A DNA stretch of 36,528 bases from JBDKGH01 sp039798265. GTDB lineage: Bacteria > Bacteroidota > Bacteroidia > Flavobacteriales_D > Sanyastnellaceae. Below, in pieces: positions 7,547 to 15,591 of the stretch. Each line of letters opens with the position of its first letter. Positions within the stretch are counted from its first letter, which is position 1. The notes under the pieces are model-generated. The model was not told where the DNA came from. It was given only the letters and a program-made list of their open reading frames with translations, and did no database searches. The stretch is taken from the NCBI GenBank assembly GCA_039798265.1, contig JBDKGH010000145.1, positions 1 through 36,528 of the forward strand, in the 5' to 3' direction. The position numbers were made by a program, and so were the translations under genes.

Positions 7547-8608
7547 ATGGCTAGACACGGAGGCATAATAGCCCTCGATTTCTTATACGTTTTTGCATTG
7601 GTAGGTACCATGATGTCAAATGTGTTTTTCGCTATCGGCGATCGTATGCACTATTTGTCGCATGACCATTTGTATTTGGTATTTGATTTTTTTCCAGCAC
7701 TTTTTTTATTCCTCAATGGTGTGGCTCTGTCTCTAACGCTTCGCGACAAACGAATAAGCAGCAGAAGGACCTTGAGCTATAACAGCAAAAAAGGATTGGT
7801 GCTGGTGATCGTAGGTTTGCTCTTTGCCAAATGGTGGCCCATTAATTTGTTTTTCATCACAGGATTTGTATACATGCTTGCTCCTACCATTACGGAATGG
7901 AACAATATCTTATTGCGCATTTTAGCCATCTTCATTTTATTAGTCTCTATGATCTTTCTCAACCTAGAGATTCCGGCTACGGTAGACATTAAAACCCTAG
8001 CCCTGCAAGGAACGGGCTGGCAACAATTGGTCGCGTTTTTTATTTTCAATGGATACTATTCGATCCTGCCGTGGTCCATCTTTTTTATTCTCGGATTGCT
8101 GCATGGCCGAACAGACTTGCGCCCCAAAGGCATTTTACCCCCAAGTTCTTTATTGGGGTTGATACTAATGGTGGGTTCGCTCATTCTAGAAGCTTATTGC
8201 GCCGTAGTGTACTCCTTTGACCACAATAAGACGGGCGTTATGTTGCCCATTTTGAGCCTCAAAATGTATATGCCTTCTTTCCTCATGTTTACTGCAGGTA
8301 TGTTGGTGATATTCTTCAATCTCGCCAATTACTCTCTGCGTAAAGTGAAAAACCTAAAGTTCATCAAGTGGATTCAAAGCAACTCGGCTAGTAAATACAA
8401 CACCTATTTTGTCATCATGTTGATTGGGTCACTGCTCAACATCATTTTCAACGATGTGTTGTTTTCACGTACCTGGGTCATCATCTTGCTTTCTTTGGGA
8501 TTAACCTTGGGTTCTCTTTATCTTACTGCATTTTGGAAGCGTAAGTTTACCGGCAAAACTCCTATGGAATGGTTAGTGAAACGTATAGCAGGCTCTACGA
8601 AAAACTAA
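7547..8608 (+). CDS. Multi-pass membrane protein of unknown function in the men operon
   Basis: 353 residues from ATG 7547; the GTG at 7505 adds a polar tail and is rejected. I count about nine or ten hydrophobic segments. The N-terminal RHGGIIALDFLYVFALVGTM, the cluster of conserved-looking histidines (MHYLSHDHLYLVF at about 37-49) and a loop of basic residues recall the DUF1624/DUF418/acyltransferase-3-like superfamily, whose members begin with an R..LD..R-like helix and carry a histidine in the first loop; this resemblance is weak. The reading frame overlaps menC by 40 bases and follows menA by 48, so it is co-transcribed with the quinone genes. Function unknown; a membrane acyl transfer role is only a guess. 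Confidence 0.8.
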   Translation: MARHGGIIALDFLYVFALVGTMMSNVFFAIGDRMHYLSHDHLYLVFDFFPALFLFLNGVALSLTLRDKRISSRRTLSYNSKKGLVLVIVGLLFAKWWPINLFFITGFVYMLAPTITEWNNILLRILAIFILLVSMIFLNLEIPATVDIKTLALQGTGWQQLVAFFIFNGYYSILPWSIFFILGLLHGRTDLRPKGILPPSSLLGLILMVGSLILEAYCAVVYSFDHNKTGVMLPILSLKMYMPSFLMFTAGMLVIFFNLANYSLRKVKNLKFIKWIQSNSASKYNTYFVIMLIGSLLNIIFNDVLFSRTWVIILLSLGLTLGSLYLTAFWKRKFTGKTPMEWLVKRIAGSTKN

Positions 8609-9627
8609 GCCTTTCGTACACCCTTTATCAGTTACAGTTTTATAAACCGGCCCGTACTTCACGCGATGTAATGACGGTGCATCAAGTGGGATTTTTGAAA
8701 CTCGAACATCCTGATTTCGGCGTGGGGTATGGTGAAGTAGCTCCCATCATTGGACTAAGTGCTGAAAGCAAAAAAGAAGTAAGTGATGCCGTAGACCTGT
8801 TAGTGAAAAAAAAACTGACGAGTGCTCAATTGCCCCTTCTTCCTTCCTCTGTTTTTTTTGGACTTGAATCCGCCCTGTTTGATTTAATCAGCGAACATCC
8901 TTTTTGTTGGAATCAAAAAACCATGGAAAACCCGCAGATTCCAATCAATGGGTTGGTATGGATGAATCCTGCACCCAATATGCGCTCAGAGGCTTTGATA
9001 AAAGCTGCAGATGGTTTTTCATGCATCAAGCTCAAAATTGGTGGAGTCGATTTCGAAGATGAATTAGCTATTCTGAAAGAATTAAGAGAACTCTTTTCTC
9101 CCGAAAAACTGACTATTCGTCTTGACGCTAATGGTGCCTTTCACCCCAATGAAGCTTTAGATAAGCTAGAGCGCTTAGCAGACTATCATATTCACTCCAT
9201 TGAACAACCAATCAAAGCGGGACAATGGAATTGGATGAAAGAAATAACATCGCATTCTCCCATTGACATAGCACTGGATGAAGAACTAATAGGCCTTCGA
9301 AAGAAGGAAGAAAAGTTGAAAATGCTCGAAAATACAGGGGCTAAGTATATCATTCTCAAACCATCTCTTCATGGTGGTGTGGAGGGCTGTGATGAATGGA
9401 TTCATTGTGCAACTCAGCACCAGATGAATTGGTGGGCTACATCGGCTTTAGAATCGAATGTGGGACTAAATGCTATTGCGCAATGGTTATTGAATTATCC
9501 CATCACTTTGCCACAAGGATTAGGCACCGGACAGCTTTATAACAATAATATCGAATCTCCTTGGGTGGCAGAAAATGGTTTCCTTTGTTTTGACAATTCG
9601 AAAAAATGGGGAGCAATTCCGAGCTGA
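8569..9627 (+). CDS. menC: o-Succinylbenzoate synthase MenC
   Basis: 352 residues, enolase superfamily; dehydrates SHCHC to o-succinylbenzoate. Seen: CIKLKIGG (catalytic K-x-K), then the three metal ligands in RLDANGAF, HSIEQP and IALDEEL, and the second lysine in YIILKPSLHGG, followed by WWATSALESNVGLNAIAQW. All superfamily catalytic residues are therefore present. The ATG at 8569 overlaps the preceding membrane protein by 40 bases; no later ATG, GTG or TTG occurs before the conserved YTLYQLQFYKP strand, so this start is retained. Confidence 0.95.
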   Translation: MVSETYSRLYEKLSLSYTLYQLQFYKPARTSRDVMTVHQVGFLKLEHPDFGVGYGEVAPIIGLSAESKKEVSDAVDLLVKKKLTSAQLPLLPSSVFFGLESALFDLISEHPFCWNQKTMENPQIPINGLVWMNPAPNMRSEALIKAADGFSCIKLKIGGVDFEDELAILKELRELFSPEKLTIRLDANGAFHPNEALDKLERLADYHIHSIEQPIKAGQWNWMKEITSHSPIDIALDEELIGLRKKEEKLKMLENTGAKYIILKPSLHGGVEGCDEWIHCATQHQMNWWATSALESNVGLNAIAQWLLNYPITLPQGLGTGQLYNNNIESPWVAENGFLCFDNSKKWGAIPS

Positions 9628-10670
9628 TGGCAGATCTTTTTTACATCAATAATCAAGCTTATTCCAGGTCGGCATTGATCGAACGATCGATGCAATTTCA
9701 TGAAGAGGATTGGGAGAAAAGCCATTGGGATTTTATTCGAAATTGGTTTGATGAAACCGATTTCATTTATTCGAAAACTAGCGGTAGCACAGGAGAGGCA
9801 AAAGAAATAGCCATTCCCAAAAAGAGCATGATCGCCTCAGCTCAATTGACGCAATTGTATTTTAATTTTAATCCAGGAATCAAAGCGCTTGTCGCATTGC
9901 CCTCAGAGTTTATTGGTGGAAAAATGATGATTCTCCGTTCTCTGTTGTTTGGTTATCATCAGCTTTGGTTAAAGCCGAGCACAAGACCATTAGATTCATT
10001 AATAGAAAATGTTGATTTTACGGCGCTTACACCTCTTCAAGTTACGGATCAATTGAATAGTAATCCTTCTGCTTTTGAGAAGGTAAAAACAGTGATCATC
10101 GGTGGTCAAAAAGTTTCTGAAGTGCTTAATGAGCGCTTAGAAAAGCTGAGCAGTCGTTTTGTTTCTACCTACGGGATGACCGAAACCACTTCTCATATTG
10201 CCTTGAGAGAGTTAAATCAGCCGAAACAAGATTTTTTTACCACATTGGGCAATACCACGGTCGACTTGGATCAACGAGGTTGCTTGGTCATCGACGCGCC
10301 GCATTTGAATATTGATAAACTGGTGACCAATGATTTAGCTGAGTGTAGCTCCAATCAAAGGTTTAAGATATTGGGCCGAGTAGATTTCATGATTAATACG
10401 GGAGGAGCTAAAGTTAATCCAGAGCTCATAGAAGATCGTTTGGCTGCATGGATCGAAACGCCTTTCATAGTGACATCCGAAACCGATGAACGCTTGGGTC
10501 AAAAAGTGATACTGGTGATAGAATCATCAAAATGGGATCAACAGCGAATAACTGAGCTTGACAAAAAAATGAAGGCGTTGTTCTCTTCATTGGAGTTGCC
10601 TCGGGCTATTTATTTTGTGGATCAATTAAACCGAACGACAACCGGAAAGATTATACGCAAATGGAATTGA
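9627..10670 (+). CDS. menE: o-Succinylbenzoate-CoA ligase MenE
   Basis: 347 residues from ATG 9627, which overlaps the menC stop (TGATG). Adenylate-forming enzyme that activates o-succinylbenzoate with ATP and CoA for MenB. Seen: P-loop KTSGSTGEAKEIAIPKKS, FVSTYGMTETTSH (A5-type motif), ILGRVDFMINTGGAKVNP (hinge region), and the C-terminal lysine in RTTTGKIIRKWN. It is about 100 residues shorter than E. coli MenE because much of the N-terminal domain before the P-loop is missing, though all the catalytic motifs remain. It overlaps rdgB by ten bases. Confidence 0.93.
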   Translation: MADLFYINNQAYSRSALIERSMQFHEEDWEKSHWDFIRNWFDETDFIYSKTSGSTGEAKEIAIPKKSMIASAQLTQLYFNFNPGIKALVALPSEFIGGKMMILRSLLFGYHQLWLKPSTRPLDSLIENVDFTALTPLQVTDQLNSNPSAFEKVKTVIIGGQKVSEVLNERLEKLSSRFVSTYGMTETTSHIALRELNQPKQDFFTTLGNTTVDLDQRGCLVIDAPHLNIDKLVTNDLAECSSNQRFKILGRVDFMINTGGAKVNPELIEDRLAAWIETPFIVTSETDERLGQKVILVIESSKWDQQRITELDKKMKALFSSLELPRAIYFVDQLNRTTTGKIIRKWN

Positions 10671-11245
10671 AACCGCACACCTTGGTATTTGCCTCTGCAA
10701 ATGCTCATAAAGTGGAGGAAGTGAATGGCAAGCTCCCTTGGACGATCATTGGACTCGAGGAGATTAACTGCCATGACGATATCCCCGAAACAGCGCCGGA
10801 TCTCAGAGGAAATGCAGCTCAAAAGGCGCGTTTCATTTATGAGAAGTACAGCGTTGATTGCTTTGCAGATGACACCGGGCTGGAGATCGATGCTTTAGAC
10901 GGAAAACCTGGCGTATTTTCAGCGAGATATGCAGGACCACAAAAAAATACATTGGATAATAGGGAAAAGGTACTGCAGGAAATGCAAACAGCTCTTCATC
11001 GTTCGGCTAGATTCAAAACGGTAATCTGCTGTATTCTAAAAGGGGAGGAGTTCTTTTTTGAAGGAATAGCCGAAGGTAACATCACTCGTGAACCAAGAGG
11101 AACTGCGGGCTTTGGATATGATCCAATTTTCGTCCCTTTTGGCAATTCGCGCACCTTTGCTCAAATGAGTTTGGAAGAAAAAAACATCATTTCGCACCGT
11201 GGAAAGGCCATTGCACAACTTTCCGCCTTTTTGAAGTCGCGATAA
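10661..11245 (+). CDS. rdgB: XTP/dITP diphosphatase (RdgB/HAM1 family)
   Basis: 194 residues. House-cleaning pyrophosphatase that hydrolyses XTP, ITP and dITP to monophosphates, keeping deaminated purines out of DNA and RNA. Seen: N-terminal VFASANAHKVEEV (substrate-loop, here S-A-N-A-H-K), FADDTGLEIDALDGKPGVFSAR with the catalytic aspartates, GFGYDPIFVP and SHRGKAIAQL. It overlaps menE by ten bases and so ends the men transcription unit; translational coupling is likely, a metabolic link to menaquinone is not. Confidence 0.95.
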   Translation: MELKPHTLVFASANAHKVEEVNGKLPWTIIGLEEINCHDDIPETAPDLRGNAAQKARFIYEKYSVDCFADDTGLEIDALDGKPGVFSARYAGPQKNTLDNREKVLQEMQTALHRSARFKTVICCILKGEEFFFEGIAEGNITREPRGTAGFGYDPIFVPFGNSRTFAQMSLEEKNIISHRGKAIAQLSAFLKSR

Positions 11246-11274
11246 ACTGACTATTGCTTTAATTTGCACTCTCG

Positions 11275-11295
11275 CTTGCCCCGAAAGGAGGCAGG
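11275..11295 (+). other. GNRA-capped hairpin in the accA leader
   Basis: CTTGCCCC, loop GAAA, then GGAGGCAGG: eight pairs with one bulged A (11289) and a C-G-closed GAAA tetraloop. It contains AAAGGAGG, a rare perfect Shine-Dalgarno-like string, but about 30 bases before the accA ATG. Possible leader structure. Confidence 0.45.
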
Positions 11296-11320
11296 AAAAC
11301 TTGCTTAAAAAATTAGACCT

Positions 11321-12274
11321 ATGACCTATTTGGATTTCGAATCCCCGATCAAAGAGCTCAAAGAGCAAATAGAAAAACTTCGTGAAAGCGAGAAAAAGAC
11401 TGGGGTTGATGTGTCAAATGCGATCAAAGACCTCGAAAACGCAGTTAAAGAAAAGACAAAAGATATTTATAACAACCTCGATGCTTGGCAGAAAGTACAA
11501 GTAAGCCGTCATCCTGAGCGTCCTTATACCTTGCAGTACATCGAAACCATGACCAACAAGGAATGGATCGAGCAGCATGGCGACCGCACAGTGAAAGATG
11601 ATAAGGCAATGGTAGGTGGATTTGGCGATCTCGATGGCCGCACCGTTATGTTTATCGGTCAGCAAAAAGGAGTAACGACCAAGCTTCGTCAGTACCGAAA
11701 CTTCGGTATGGCCAACCCAGAGGGATACCGCAAGGCTCTGCGCTTGATGAAGTTAGCCGAAAAATTCAATAAACCCATTGTTACCCTTATCGACACACCG
11801 GGCGCATTCCCCGGTTTAGAAGCGGAGGAACGTGGTCAAGGTGAAGCTATAGCTCGCAACTTGTACGAAATGATGAAGTTACGTGTGCCGGTGATTTGTG
11901 TGATCATTGGAGAAGGAGCTTCCGGTGGTGCCTTAGGTATTGGTATTGGCGACCGCGTATTGATGCTAGAAAACACCTGGTATTCAGTGATTTCTCCTGA
12001 ATCATGTTCTTCTATCCTTTGGAGAAGTTGGGATCATAAAGTGACTGCTGCTAAGGCACTTAAGTTAACGGCTGATGATATGTTTAAGAACAAACTCATC
12101 GACGGAATTATCAAAGAACCACTCGGTGGTGCACACGCTAACCCCGATGAAGCCGCAGCGACACTCAAACAAGAAATCATTAAACACCTCGATGTTTTGT
12201 CGAAAGTGGCTCCAGACAAGCTAGTAAACGACCGCATCGAGAAGTTCTGCGCTATGGGCGTGGTGGTGGAATAA
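11321..12274 (+). CDS. accA: Acetyl-CoA carboxylase carboxyltransferase subunit alpha
   Basis: 317 residues, the usual AccA length. With AccD it moves the carboxyl group from biotin-BCCP to acetyl-CoA, making malonyl-CoA for fatty acid synthesis. Seen: YLDFESPIKELKEQIEKL N-terminal helix, EWIEQHGDRTVKDD, IGQQKGVTTK, NFGMANPEGYRKALRLM, TLIDTPGAFPGLEAEERGQ, IGEGASGGALGIG with the oxyanion glycines, and WYSVISPESCSSILWR. accD is not in the window. The 75-base gap after rdgB holds TTTAATTTGC, which resembles a -7 box, and a GNRA hairpin. A 7-codon TTG mini-frame at 11301-11324 ends overlapping the ATG (ATGA). Confidence 0.97.
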   Translation: MTYLDFESPIKELKEQIEKLRESEKKTGVDVSNAIKDLENAVKEKTKDIYNNLDAWQKVQVSRHPERPYTLQYIETMTNKEWIEQHGDRTVKDDKAMVGGFGDLDGRTVMFIGQQKGVTTKLRQYRNFGMANPEGYRKALRLMKLAEKFNKPIVTLIDTPGAFPGLEAEERGQGEAIARNLYEMMKLRVPVICVIIGEGASGGALGIGIGDRVLMLENTWYSVISPESCSSILWRSWDHKVTAAKALKLTADDMFKNKLIDGIIKEPLGGAHANPDEAAATLKQEIIKHLDVLSKVAPDKLVNDRIEKFCAMGVVVE

Positions 12275-12394
12275 ACAGGTTTTTTTGATTTGGTTTTTTT
12301 AGCACTTGCAATCGATTGTCGGCAAAATGCTGATAATCTGATGTTATCGCCTTTGATTTGTGGATAAACCGATATAAAGATTCATTTAAATCAG

Positions 12395-12424
12395 TTGCTA
12401 AATCCACGACTCTGATTAGCTTTG
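12395..12424 (+). promoter_or_regulatory. Promoter of the OmpA-like/TPR lipoprotein
   Basis: TTG at 12395-12397, 19-base spacer, perfect -7 box TAGCTTTG at 12417-12424. The start codon is 38 bases beyond the -7 box, leaving a leader of about 30 bases that is A/T-rich, as in strongly expressed Bacteroidota genes. Confidence 0.75.
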
Positions 12425-12462
12425 CACCGATTTTTAACAGATATACATTAAAACTCATAAAG

Positions 12463-14163
12463 ATGAAAAAACAAAACTTCTACGTATCTCTCGTAGCAGT
12501 AGCGTCAGCGCTAATGCTTGCAGCTTGTGCAAACATTGGTTCTATGCAAAAGAAAATTGAAGAATTGAATGCTTCTGCAACTCCAAATCCTTTGGAAGTT
12601 CATGGTGATAGCATCGCTCTTACAGTTTCAGGTAAATTCCCAGAGAAATATTTCGCTAAAAAGGTTTCTGCTGAATCTACACCTGTTTTGGTTTACCAAG
12701 GTGGTGAAGCCAAATTCAAAATGAAAGAGTTCAAAGGTGAAAAAGCTGCCGGTAACGGTGATATGATTCCTTACAAAACGGGTAAGAGCTTCTCTTATTC
12801 AGATAAAATCGCTTTCCAACCTGGTATGGAAAGCAGCAAGTTGGAAATGCGTATCCACGGTAAACAAGGTAGCAAAGAAGCTGACTTCACGCCAATCTTC
12901 GTTGCTGATGGTGTTATAGCAACTCCATACTTGATGAAGAGCGATGACAAATGCATCTACGCTGGTGACCAATTTGTGCGCACTACACCTGGTTCATTTG
13001 AAGCAATCGTTAACTTCGATTACAACTCTTCGAAGTTGAAACCAGCTGAATTGAAAGATGCTGATATCGCTGCATTGAACGAGTTCTTTACTAAAACTCT
13101 TCCTGCCAATAGCCGCATCATCGTTAAAAATATCGAGTTCCAATCATACGCTTCTCCTGAAGGTGAGATTTTCTTAAACGATGATCTTGCTGGCGAGCGC
13201 GCTGCTGTTGGTCAAAAAATATTGAACGACATGTTGAAAAAAGCCAAATTGGATTCTCAATATGTGTCAATGATGCAATTGAATCCTAAAGGTGAAGACT
13301 GGGCTGGTTTCCGTGAAGCTATGGCGAAGTCAAATATCACTGACCGCGATATCATCATTCGTATCCTTGAAAAAACAACTGACTTGAATAGCCGTGAGCA
13401 AGAGATCAAAAACATCTCTAAAACGTACACTGAGATTCAAAAAGACATCTTCCCATCTCTTCGTCGTTGTATCATCCGCGTTAACTACGACCTTCAAGGT
13501 TATAGCGATGCTGAATTGGTTACAATCGGTACTTCTACTCCTGATAGCTTGAAATACGAAGAATTGTTGAAAGCTGGTTCTTTGGTTGACAACCTCGATC
13601 AAAAAGTATCCATCTACCGCGCTGCGGCTAAAAAATCAGATGCTGACTACCGCGCTTCAAACAACTTGGGTTCTGCTTTGTATCAACAAAACAAAGTAAA
13701 CGACGCTGTTGCTGAATTCAACAAAGCATATGGCATGAAGAAAACTACTGAAACTTCTAACAACAAAGGTATCGGCGTTCGCTTGAGCGGTGATCGTAAA
13801 GCTGCTGCTAGCTTGTTCGGTGAAAGTTCTTCTAAAGAAGCGAAATACAACAAAGGACTTATCTCTATTGCAAATGGCGATTACTCTGCTGCTGTTAGTT
13901 CAATGAGCGACTACAAAACATTCAATACTGCTCTTGCTAAGTTGTTGAATAAAGACAACGCAGGTGCTAAAGCAGATATGGATGCTAGCAACGATTCTTC
14001 AGCTCTTGCTGATTACCTCCGCGCTGTTATCGCTGCACGTTCTAATGACGCTGCTGGAGTAGCTTCTAACTTGAAGAGCGCAGTTCAAAAAGATTCTAGC
14101 CTTGCTGCTAAAGCGAAGAAAGATCTTGAGTTCCGCAACTTCAAAGATGCTTTGAACTTCTAA
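12463..14163 (+). CDS. Outer-membrane lipoprotein with OmpA-like domain and TPR-like repeats
   Basis: 566 residues from ATG 12463; the longer frame from 12358 spans the promoter and is rejected. Lipoprotein signal with lipobox LAAC, lipidated C22. An N-terminal beta-rich part (about 40-190) is followed by an OmpA-C-like stretch from about 220 (IVNFDYNSSKLKP, FQSYASPEGEIFLNDDLAGERA). There SPEG replaces the usual HTD, as in some Bacteroidales OmpA-like proteins. The C-terminal third is alpha-helical with TPR-like units (YRASNNLGSALYQQNKVNDAVAEF, YLRAVIAARSN). Codon choice is strikingly uniform (GCT, GGT, AAA), unlike its neighbours. With the consensus promoter and a perfect terminator this points to an abundant envelope protein. 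Its exact function is unknown. Confidence 0.82.
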   Translation: MKKQNFYVSLVAVASALMLAACANIGSMQKKIEELNASATPNPLEVHGDSIALTVSGKFPEKYFAKKVSAESTPVLVYQGGEAKFKMKEFKGEKAAGNGDMIPYKTGKSFSYSDKIAFQPGMESSKLEMRIHGKQGSKEADFTPIFVADGVIATPYLMKSDDKCIYAGDQFVRTTPGSFEAIVNFDYNSSKLKPAELKDADIAALNEFFTKTLPANSRIIVKNIEFQSYASPEGEIFLNDDLAGERAAVGQKILNDMLKKAKLDSQYVSMMQLNPKGEDWAGFREAMAKSNITDRDIIIRILEKTTDLNSREQEIKNISKTYTEIQKDIFPSLRRCIIRVNYDLQGYSDAELVTIGTSTPDSLKYEELLKAGSLVDNLDQKVSIYRAAAKKSDADYRASNNLGSALYQQNKVNDAVAEFNKAYGMKKTTETSNNKGIGVRLSGDRKAAASLFGESSSKEAKYNKGLISIANGDYSAAVSSMSDYKTFNTALAKLLNKDNAGAKADMDASNDSSALADYLRAVIAARSNDAAGVASNLKSAVQKDSSLAAKAKKDLEFRNFKDALNF

Positions 14164-14185
14164 TTCAGACTAGATATTTAAAAAA

Positions 14186-14217
14186 GGGCTCTCTTGACTA
14201 CCAAGAGAGCCCTTTTT
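14186..14217 (+). terminator. Strong intrinsic terminator of the OmpA-like/TPR lipoprotein gene
   Basis: Perfect 11-bp stem GGGCTCTCTTG / CAAGAGAGCCC (14186-14196 with 14202-14212), loop of five, then TTTTT. Six A precede it, so it could also act weakly on the minus strand. Confidence 0.95.
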
Positions 14218-14302
14218 GTTTGATGTAATGGCTCACATTCTAAGTCATCCTAGCCAGATCTTTAATGCGTATGTTAACCGTATATCGAGATCCAGGAGCA
14301 TC

Positions 14303-14342
14303 AAAAAAAAGGCCGCCTCAATTCAATGAGACGGCCTTTTTT
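14303..14342 (-). terminator. Intrinsic terminator of the DUF3078 gene
   Basis: Stem GGCCGCCTCA (14311-14320) / TGAGACGGCC (14327-14336). The one non-Watson-Crick pair is C-A on the plus strand but a G-U wobble in minus-strand RNA, and the minus strand ends in eight T (14303-14310). This assigns it to the minus-strand gene. Confidence 0.9.
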
Positions 14343-14362
14343 ATGAAGTCGTTTTATTCTAA

Positions 14363-15394
14363 TTAGAAGTTGTAAGTCAAACCGAGTGTGCTAACTACGC
14401 GGGTTTGTAATCCTTTTGACAAATAAGTTGATGTAGTAGTAGTTCCATCACCATTATCAATTACACGCGATTTGGTCACATTCGTGTTATCATCATAGAG
14501 GAAGTTAACTGAAGTAGTAATAGAGAAGTATTTACCTAGTTTCCAAGCCAAAATAGTTTCCCATGCTAAATCCACGTTTTGAGGCTTGTCTAAATAATTG
14601 CTGAATAATTCTAATCGTGAGTTAACATTAAAATTATCACTGAATTTACGGTTAAAATTCACTCTTAAATAGGAACCCACTTCGTGACGTGCTTTGGCTC
14701 CTGGACGAAGTATATTGAATATCGTATTTCCATTGTCGTCAACGGTTGTAACGATCTCGCCTTTTTCTACACCAAAAGCTCCTTGAGCAGCGAGTAGTTC
14801 ATTGTTGACGTAGATACCGCGGTAAGTAACCGGTGAAAAGAAAACAGAAATGCTGGGCTTTGGCTTGTAGTCAAGACCCAAAGAAAGCAACAGACGTGCA
14901 GGGGCAAAGAAGTCTGAAATTAAGGCATTACGGTTCGGTAATCCATTGGAACCAGGTGCATAACCGGGTGCAAACTGCGTATTGAAGTTAAACATGGTTG
15001 CATAGAACAACTTGTCGTTGAATGGACGACCGTACTTAGAGGTAATGTCCAATCGATCGTCTGTTTTGATCCAAGAGTCACCTGTGGTAAATCCTTGGTT
15101 GAGCAATCCATAAGCAAGTATGGCGCTATTATCCCAAGCATTTTTACCATCACGGTAGTTGATGCTATAGTTGAGAAGTCCATTGATGCCAACAGAGTTG
15201 ATACCACCAGCTGCCCATTGATTAAAGTAGGAGCCACTTACACCAATGGCGATGCCTCCTTTCGCTGTCCAACCGCTATCAGCGGCAGCTAGCGTTTTCA
15301 TGTCTTTTTCCTCTGTTGCTGTTGGATTTACTTGCGAAATGAGATGAAATGATAACAGCGAAAACGCCATTACCGCGATGGTTTTTTTATTCAT
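14363..15394 (-). CDS. DUF3078 outer-membrane beta-barrel-like protein
   Basis: 343 residues with a Sec signal peptide (MNKKTIAVMAFSLLSFHLIS, cleaved near Q21). The mature part shows WTAKGGIAIGVSGSYFNQWAAGG, NSAILAYGLLNQG and DDRLDITSKYG, hallmarks of DUF3078, a family found almost only in Bacteroidota. Alternating hydrophobic/polar strands and the final GLTYNF ending in phenylalanine suggest a beta-barrel recognised by the Bam machinery. Function unknown in the family as far as I know. It is monocistronic: own -7 box upstream, own terminator downstream. Confidence 0.85.
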   Translation of the reverse strand: MNKKTIAVMAFSLLSFHLISQVNPTATEEKDMKTLAAADSGWTAKGGIAIGVSGSYFNQWAAGGINSVGINGLLNYSINYRDGKNAWDNSAILAYGLLNQGFTTGDSWIKTDDRLDITSKYGRPFNDKLFYATMFNFNTQFAPGYAPGSNGLPNRNALISDFFAPARLLLSLGLDYKPKPSISVFFSPVTYRGIYVNNELLAAQGAFGVEKGEIVTTVDDNGNTIFNILRPGAKARHEVGSYLRVNFNRKFSDNFNVNSRLELFSNYLDKPQNVDLAWETILAWKLGKYFSITTSVNFLYDDNTNVTKSRVIDNGDGTTTTSTYLSKGLQTRVVSTLGLTYNF

Positions 15395-15425
15395 TTTGGT
15401 TTAGTTTAAACTTATATACTCGCCG

Positions 15426-15433
15426 CAAAAGTA
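15426..15433 (-). promoter_or_regulatory. -7 box of the DUF3078 gene
   Basis: Minus-strand TACTTTTG, a perfect TAnnTTTG, 31 bases before the start codon. No TTG is found at the expected -33 distance. Confidence 0.65.
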
Positions 15434-15591
15434 AAGGGTATTCCAACTCGAAAAATCACTTTGATCAGTTTTGTTCCCGAATGGAGGTAAGCTAGGTCAT
15501 CAAATGAGCACGTCATTCTTTTTATAATCATGATGCTTAATCTAAAATTCTTGGCACAGTGATTGGCTTGGGTGATTGAAATTTTACCACT

